NCBI GenBank assembly: GCA_002455915.1
Contig: DKLU01000033.1
Coordinates: forward strand, 1-10,066
Source of the DNA: Chryseobacterium sp. UBA6632
GTDB lineage: Bacteria; Bacteroidota; Bacteroidia; Flavobacteriales; Weeksellaceae
Direction: 5' to 3'
DNA: 10,066 bases
Within the stretch, counting starts at the first letter, position 1. Every line of letters begins with the position of its first letter. The position numbers and the translations under genes are program-made. Positions 6,312 to 10,066 of this stretch are shown here, piece by piece. The notes under the pieces were generated by a model, which was not told the DNA's origin, ran no database searches, and worked only from the letters and a program-made list of their open reading frames with translations.

Positions 6312-7340
6312 TTAAACTAAATAAAATTCATTCAGTTTTTCTTCGCATAATGTTTTTACAACGTCTATCCATCGGTCTTCATCATTAAGACAAGGGATGT
6401 AATGGAAGTTTTCTCCGCCACCATGAAGAAACTGTTCTTTGCCTTCCACAGAAATTTCTTCTAAAGTTTCCAGACAATCTGAAACGAAGGCCGGGCAAAC
6501 AATAGCCAGATTTTTTATACCTTTTTTGCCAATGCTTTCTAGCGTTTCGTCGGTGTAAGGTTCCATCCATTTATCTTTTCCTAATCTCGACTGGAAGGTT
6601 ACCATCACTTTTTCTTTTGGCAATCCTAATTTTTTAATCACAGAATTGGTAACATCAAAACACTGATGACGGTAACAAAACTGATGACTCGGATTGTTTT
6701 CTCGCGAACAGCAGTCGTTTAAATTACATGTCTTTGTAGGATCCGTCTTATAAATATGTCTTTCCGGAACACCGTGATAAGAAAACTGCAAAGCATCGAA
6801 ATTCTCAGGAAGTTTTTCCTTAATACTTTCAGCTAAACAATCAATATAAATATCTCTATTATAGAAGGGTTGAATATAGTTGATTTTGATGTTTGGAAAT
6901 TTTGCTTTTCTTACTTCTTCCGCCTTATCAATCACGGTTTCTGTGGTGCTCATCGCATATTGTGGATAGAGCGGAAAAAGTACGATGTCGGAAACACCCT
7001 GGTCAACTAATTTCTGAATTCCTGCTTCAATACTCGGTTGTGCATAGCGCATCCCGATTTCTACAGGAACATCTACCAGTTTTTGAAGTTTTTTCTGAAT
7101 TTTTTCTGTGATAACGATAAGTGGCGAACCCTCATCTGTCCAAACCGTTTTATAGGCTTCGGCAGATTTTGCAGGTCTGGTGTTCAGAATAATCCCTTTC
7201 ACCAGCAATGCACGGAAGATCCAGCGATAATCGATCACTTTTTCATCCATCAGAAATTCGTCAAGATATTCTTTTACATCATTTACCGCTGTAGACTTTG
7301 GTGAACCAAGATTTACAAGTAAAATTCCTTTTTTAGCCAA
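6312..7340 (-). CDS. hemH: Ferrochelatase, probably of the internal-[2Fe-2S] class
   Basis: Inserts ferrous iron into protoporphyrin IX (or coproporphyrin III, depending on the pathway used), the last or near-last step of heme synthesis. The 342 residues cover the whole family: N-terminal GILLVNLGSP (5-14), EFLMDEKVID (28-37), FPLYPQYAMSTTET (122-135), catalytic SYHGVPERH with H189, and VCPAFVSDCLETLEEI with the conserved acid E291. Five cysteines lie within 23 residues (C205, C210, C211, C222, C227), just after the active-site His. A known class of ferrochelatases, exemplified by Myxococcus xanthus, binds a [2Fe-2S] cluster through four Cys in an internal segment of about 20 residues, and this layout fits it. 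The start codon is TTG at 7340: the only in-frame codon before a stop upstream is not ATG, and MAKKGILLVN aligns with the family start. It is last in the operon, 11 nt after the FMN reductase stop. Confidence 0.96.
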   Translation of the reverse strand: MAKKGILLVNLGSPKSTAVNDVKEYLDEFLMDEKVIDYRWIFRALLVKGIILNTRPAKSAEAYKTVWTDEGSPLIVITEKIQKKLQKLVDVPVEIGMRYAQPSIEAGIQKLVDQGVSDIVLFPLYPQYAMSTTETVIDKAEEVRKAKFPNIKINYIQPFYNRDIYIDCLAESIKEKLPENFDALQFSYHGVPERHIYKTDPTKTCNLNDCCSRENNPSHQFCYRHQCFDVTNSVIKKLGLPKEKVMVTFQSRLGKDKWMEPYTDETLESIGKKGIKNLAIVCPAFVSDCLETLEEISVEGKEQFLHGGGENFHYIPCLNDEDRWIDVVKTLCEEKLNEFYLV

Positions 7341-7351
7341 AATTTTTAATT

Positions 7352-7879
7352 TTAATTATGAATAGACTTTTCAAAATTCTTCATCAACTTTGAAATTTCC
7401 GCAAAAGTATCATTTTTCAGTGAGCCATTTCTCTCGAATCTACCCTTGATACCTTTAATCAGCAGTTGGTGATCATCAACTTTTGCGCCAAGAGTCTTCA
7501 GAATTAATAATAATTCTTCATGTCCTTTTTCTCCATTGGCGGAAGCTGTAACTACTGCTGTAGGTTTTTCATTAAAAATAGTCGTAGAAACGCACCATTC
7601 TAATAAATTTTTTAATCTGCTCGGAATACTGAAAATGTACTCCGGTGTAGAAAATACAACACCCGCTGAATTATTGATGTCCTCACGAATTTTCAATACT
7701 TCGGCAGGTGTGTTGATATCTGTACGTTCCGTATCAAAATGCGGAAGAATAGAAAGATCATCATATATTATAAAATCTGTCTCTTGATTTTGTTGAAAGG
7801 CATTTTCCATTAATTTAAAATTGCTGGAATTTTTGGTAGCACTGCCAATGATGATTACGATTTTCTTTCTTTCAGACAT
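7352..7879 (-). CDS. NADPH-dependent FMN reductase family protein
   Basis: 175-residue flavodoxin-fold protein, predicted to bind FMN and reduce flavin, quinone or similar acceptors with NAD(P)H in the cytosol. Evidence: the N-terminal beta strand and phosphate-binding loop IIIGSATKNSSN (10-20, the G-S-x4-S-x-N type), and the signature TPEYIFSIPSRLKNLLEW (78-95), close to the family TPEY-x-x-SIP-x-x-LKN-x-x-DW. ATG 7879 is the natural start; it follows the nfu stop by 11 nt and precedes the hemH start by 11 nt. A reduced flavin donor could supply electrons for ferric iron reduction or Fe-S work needed by its neighbours, but that is inference from context only. Confidence 0.9.
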   Translation of the reverse strand: MSERKKIVIIIGSATKNSSNFKLMENAFQQNQETDFIIYDDLSILPHFDTERTDINTPAEVLKIREDINNSAGVVFSTPEYIFSIPSRLKNLLEWCVSTTIFNEKPTAVVTASANGEKGHEELLLILKTLGAKVDDHQLLIKGIKGRFERNGSLKNDTFAEISKLMKNFEKSIHN

Positions 7880-7890
7880 TTTAAAGGAAA

Positions 7891-8769
7891 TTATCCGTTT
7901 ACAGCTTCCACTCTTTCTACCAATTCAGGAACGAATTGTTTCAAAATATTTTCAATTCCACCTTTTAAAGTAGCTGTTGAACTTGGGCAACCTGAACAAG
8001 CACCTTGTAGAAGCATTTTTGCGGTTTTATTTTCTTTGTCATATTCCATCAAAGAAATTTTACCACCGTCATTTTCTACCGCAGGAGCTACGTATTCATT
8101 TAAGATGTCGGAAATTTTCTGCTCGTCGTCGGTATACTCTCTGTTGATGATTTTTTCTACAGGATTTTCGTGCTTCTGAGGTTCAAGATTTGAAATTTCA
8201 CCTCCGTTCTGAAGATGCTCGGCAATTAATGCACGAACCGTCATCATTACCTGATGCCATTCCACAGAATCATCCTTCGTTACTGCCACAAAATTGTCAG
8301 AAATAAAAACTTCTTTCGCAAATTCAAATTCCTTGAAAATAGCCTGAGCCATAGGCACTCCTTCTGCTTTATCTCTAGATTTTACTTCCACAAAGCCGTC
8401 CATAAGCATTTTGTTGGAAACAAATTTCATTACATTCGGGTTAGGAGTCATCTCAGCATAGATCTGATACATCTCTTTTTTCTTCTGAAGGTAAATTCTT
8501 GGGTTTGCCAAAAGCTCGTCTTCCACTACATTTTTCAGGCTTTCTGCTACATGTTCCCATTCTACGGTATCCTGTTTTGCAACAGCCACAAAATTAGCCG
8601 TAATGAAAATTCTTTCCACAAACGGATAATTGAAAAGCTCCTGAGCCAAAGGAATTTCTGAAACATCTGAATCTCTGTCCAACTCCAAAGATCCCGGAAT
8701 CAAATTGTAATCTGCTACAAATTTCATCACTTTTGGGTTTTCGGTTGGTTCTATAAGTATAGTATGCAT
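7891..8769 (-). CDS. NifU-family Fe-S carrier with duplicated N-terminal domain
   Basis: Delivers Fe-S clusters to apo-proteins. The 292 residues hold three domains. Two tandem Nfu N-terminal-type domains lie at about 2-82 and 100-187, each with E-P/T-T-x-NP-x-VMKFV near its start, a VP/IPLAQ-type motif and FITANFVAVAK or FISDNFVAVTK near its end. A C-terminal NifU domain lies at about 215-292, with the cluster-binding C258-x-x-C261 in GACSGCPSS. A hydrophilic linker (about 188-214) joins them. The frame is open to a TTG at 8793, but that overlaps a TATTTTTG promoter element, so ATG 8769 (MHTILIEPTENP) is chosen. It is first gene of the operon with the FMN reductase and hemH. The two N-terminal domains have clearly diverged, so the duplication is not recent. 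Confidence 0.92.
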   Translation of the reverse strand: MHTILIEPTENPKVMKFVADYNLIPGSLELDRDSDVSEIPLAQELFNYPFVERIFITANFVAVAKQDTVEWEHVAESLKNVVEDELLANPRIYLQKKKEMYQIYAEMTPNPNVMKFVSNKMLMDGFVEVKSRDKAEGVPMAQAIFKEFEFAKEVFISDNFVAVTKDDSVEWHQVMMTVRALIAEHLQNGGEISNLEPQKHENPVEKIINREYTDDEQKISDILNEYVAPAVENDGGKISLMEYDKENKTAKMLLQGACSGCPSSTATLKGGIENILKQFVPELVERVEAVNG

Positions 8770-8790
8770 TTTTTCGTTAAATTTGAGATA

Positions 8791-8798
8791 CAAAAATA
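8791..8798 (-). promoter_or_regulatory. -7 promoter element of the nfu-hemH operon
   Basis: TATTTTTG on the minus strand is a full match to TAnnTTTG and lies 21 bp upstream of the nfu ATG. No convincing -33 TTG is visible. No Fur-like palindrome was found around it by eye. Confidence 0.5.
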
Positions 8799-8922
8799 CG
8801 GAATTAGAAGTTAGAAGTCCGATGTTGGAAGTTAGATTTTCGCTATCACTGTAATTTACAATTTGTGATTTGAAGATTTAATTTTCAAATGAACTCATTA
8901 TCAAATTTTCAAATTAAAAAAT

Positions 8923-9459
8923 ATGGCACTTATAAAAGAACTTTTAGGCAAATCTCCTCAGATTGGGGAAAATACTTTTTTAGCAGAAACGGCTACGATT
9001 ATCGGAGATGTTACGATGGGAAGAGATTGCAGCGTTTGGTATAATGCGGTGATAAGAGGGGATGTTCATTATATTAAAATGGGCGATAAAGTGAATGTTC
9101 AGGATAACGCAATGCTACACTGTACGTATCAAAAATATCCTTTAAATATTGGAAATAATGTTTCCATTGGTCACAATGCGATTGTTCACGGATGTACGAT
9201 TCAGGACAATGTTTTGATTGGGATGGGAGCGATTGTAATGGATGATTGTTTGGTTGAAGAAAATTCAATCGTAGGCGCGGGTTCTGTGGTAACGCAGGGA
9301 ACTCACATCAAATCCGGAGAAGTCTGGGGCGGTGTTCCGGCGAGAAAAATTAAAGATATCAATTCACAATTATTAGAAGGTGAGGTGAATAGAATTGCAG
9401 ATAATTATGTGAAATATTCTTCCTGGTACAAAGAAAACGTGAATGACGTTGTGGAATAG
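8923..9459 (+). CDS. Gamma-class carbonic anhydrase family protein
   Basis: 178-residue left-handed beta-helix protein built of hexapeptide repeats (about residues 12-140), followed by a C-terminal helix. The zinc ligands of gamma carbonic anhydrases are present: H66 (MLHC), H84 (SIGHNAIVHG) and H89. The supporting R45 and D47 (AVIRGDVHYI) and Q60 (VNVQDNAM) are also present. The acidic loop glutamates of the archaeal Cam enzyme are absent, as in the CamH/YrdA/PaaY subgroup, so CO2 hydration activity is plausible but unproven. ATG 8923 begins the family N-terminus (MALIKELLGKSPQIGENTF). It is divergent from nfu; the shared 153-bp gap has short repeated TTTTCAAAT words. It is followed by a terminator and seems to stand alone. 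Confidence 0.92.
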   Translation: MALIKELLGKSPQIGENTFLAETATIIGDVTMGRDCSVWYNAVIRGDVHYIKMGDKVNVQDNAMLHCTYQKYPLNIGNNVSIGHNAIVHGCTIQDNVLIGMGAIVMDDCLVEENSIVGAGSVVTQGTHIKSGEVWGGVPARKIKDINSQLLEGEVNRIADNYVKYSSWYKENVNDVVE

Positions 9460-9548
9460 TTAGAGGTGAATGATCAATTTGCTACGCAAGGCAATTTTTT
9501 GAGTGGTTAAAAATTCACTATCGACTCATAGAAATTGACTATTGATAC

Positions 9549-9585
9549 AAAAAAGCTTTATCACAAAATCTGATAAAGCTTTTTT
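9549..9585. terminator. Bidirectional rho-independent terminator
   Basis: Perfect 15-bp arms AAAAAAGCTTTATCA (9549-9563) and TGATAAAGCTTTTTT (9571-9585) with a 7-nt loop. It lies between the convergent gamma-CA gene and the unknown minus-strand gene and can end both transcripts. Confidence 0.92.
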
Positions 9586-9622
9586 TGAATCCCATAATGT
9601 TTAAACTCCTTTCCGAAATCTA

Positions 9623-10066
9623 TTACTGAACGGGATATACAACCTCTGCTTTTCCGTTGATACATCTTACTCCCACAGGTTCTCCTATAAAAGAACAGTC
9701 GGATGAGATATTATATTTTTGGTTAAATTCTTTTTCTTTGTTGTTGTAGTTTTCAATTTTTGGTAAAATTGAAGCTTCTAATTTTGTAGGATAAGCGATG
9801 TAATATTTTGGTCCGCCACAGGCTTTTGCTCCCATTGCAGCAGGTTTCCAATCGCCAACTGTTGCTTCCGTACACTTTTCTTTACCAATTTCGGCTTCTA
9901 TTTCAGTTTTTAATTTATCAAGCTGTGCCTGATCGTATTTTTGACTGCTTTCATCCGCCGGTCTTTCAGAAATATCTTTAGGCAGGTTGGTATTTACATT
10001 TTTTGTTGTATTTACATTATTTGCTACGTTAACGGTAGTCTCATGTAATACAACAAAAAATGTAAA
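9623..10066 (-). CDS. Unrecognised Cys-containing protein (N-terminus outside window)
   Basis: The minus-strand frame is open from the window edge to a stop at 9623, giving 147 visible C-terminal residues; no ATG occurs before an internal Met at 9835, so the start is probably beyond the edge. I do not recognise the family. The visible part has an Asn-rich linker (NVANNVNTTKNVNT, about 13-26), a charged segment predicted helical (SQKYDQAQLDKLKTEIEAEI) and a compact domain with C65, C83 (KACGGPKYYIAYP), C124 (SSDCSFIGEP) and C135 (GVRCINGKAEVV). Four Cys in two spaced pairs behind an Asn-rich linker suggest a secreted or surface lipoprotein domain with two disulfides (inference). The first 8 codons fall in an inverted repeat at the window end and may not be genuine protein. 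Confidence 0.7.
   Translation of the reverse strand, partial: FTFFVVLHETTVNVANNVNTTKNVNTNLPKDISERPADESSQKYDQAQLDKLKTEIEAEIGKEKCTEATVGDWKPAAMGAKACGGPKYYIAYPTKLEASILPKIENYNNKEKEFNQKYNISSDCSFIGEPVGVRCINGKAEVVYPVQ
9990..10025 (-). repeat. Two-copy 18-bp tandem repeat in the Asn-rich linker
   Basis: On the plus strand GTATTTACATTTTTTGTT (9990-10007) is followed by GTATTTACATTATTTGCT (10008-10025), 15 of 18 bases identical. It encodes the Asn-rich linker as NVANNV/NTTKNV-like six-residue units, typical of slippage-prone linkers. Confidence 0.7.
9993..10066. repeat. Perfect 18-bp inverted repeat reaching the last base
   Basis: TTTACATTTTTTGTTGTA (9993-10010) is the exact reverse complement of TACAACAAAAAATGTAAA (10049-10066), with 38 bp between. 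The right arm ends at the window edge, so the true arm length is unknown. It overlaps the 5' part of the partial minus-strand frame. Confidence 0.8.

Noticed and set aside
8254..8661. 135-residue plus-strand open frame opposite nfu
   Set aside because: It is antisense to a strongly conserved gene, has no recognisable domain, and its composition follows from the nfu codons read backwards.
8770..8793. TTG start at 8793 for nfu
   Set aside because: It overlaps a TATTTTTG promoter element, and the conserved domain begins right after the ATG at 8769.
8804..8914. Short repeated words TTAGAAG and TTTTCAAAT between nfu and the gamma-CA gene
   Set aside because: They are low-complexity AT-rich repetition of a kind common in such genomes; no symmetry or spacing suggests an operator.
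9460..9548. Possible remnant of a dispersed repeat (ATTCACTATCGACTC... ATTGACTATTGA)
   Set aside because: The words look repeat-like, but I could not define arms or a second copy in the window.

Overview
The window looks like a chromosomal segment of a flavobacterium, most likely Chryseobacterium or a close relative. This rests on low GC with AT-rich intergenic DNA, Bacteroidota-type promoter elements (TAnnTTTG at -7) sitting very close to starts, almost no Shine-Dalgarno sequences, a type IX secretion plug protein, a TonB-dependent receptor ending in Phe, and dispersed repeats of the TTCGACT...CGCTCA...ATGACA type. The assignment comes from reading the sequence, not from a database search.

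Layout, left to right. (1) Positions 2-2416 hold a TonB-dependent outer-membrane receptor that lacks its first residues. It converges on a metallo-beta-lactamase-fold hydrolase (2613-3251, minus) across a bidirectional terminator and a long inverted-repeat element. (2) The hydrolase is divergent from the T9SS plug-family protein (3399-4610, plus), which ends at a 13-bp-arm terminator. (3) A minus-strand toxin-antitoxin-like pair follows (antitoxin 4981-5208, toxin 4723-4977) with a good promoter at 5249-5278. (4) About 1.1 kb without protein genes (5209-6311) carries a run of same-orientation DnaA-box-like sequences, a 21/22 direct repeat around two perfect boxes, a solo dispersed repeat, and a strikingly regular array of six TCTGAnnnTCAGACG-type palindromes at about 41-bp spacing. 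(5) A compact minus-strand operon nfu - FMN reductase - hemH (8769 down to 6312) has 11-nt gaps and a terminator. (6) A gamma-class carbonic anhydrase-like gene (8923-9459, plus) is divergent from nfu. (7) The window ends in a partial, unrecognised cysteine-containing protein on the minus strand with an Asn-rich linker; a perfect 18-bp inverted repeat touches the last base.

The nfu-hemH operon reads as an iron/cofactor unit: an Fe-S carrier with a duplicated N-terminal domain, a flavin reductase-like protein, and a ferrochelatase with a five-cysteine internal segment of the kind that binds [2Fe-2S] in one known ferrochelatase class. The most unusual part is the non-coding block 5423-6255, which I read as a candidate replication origin or other protein-binding nucleoprotein site. 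GC skew and comparison with related genomes would decide this.
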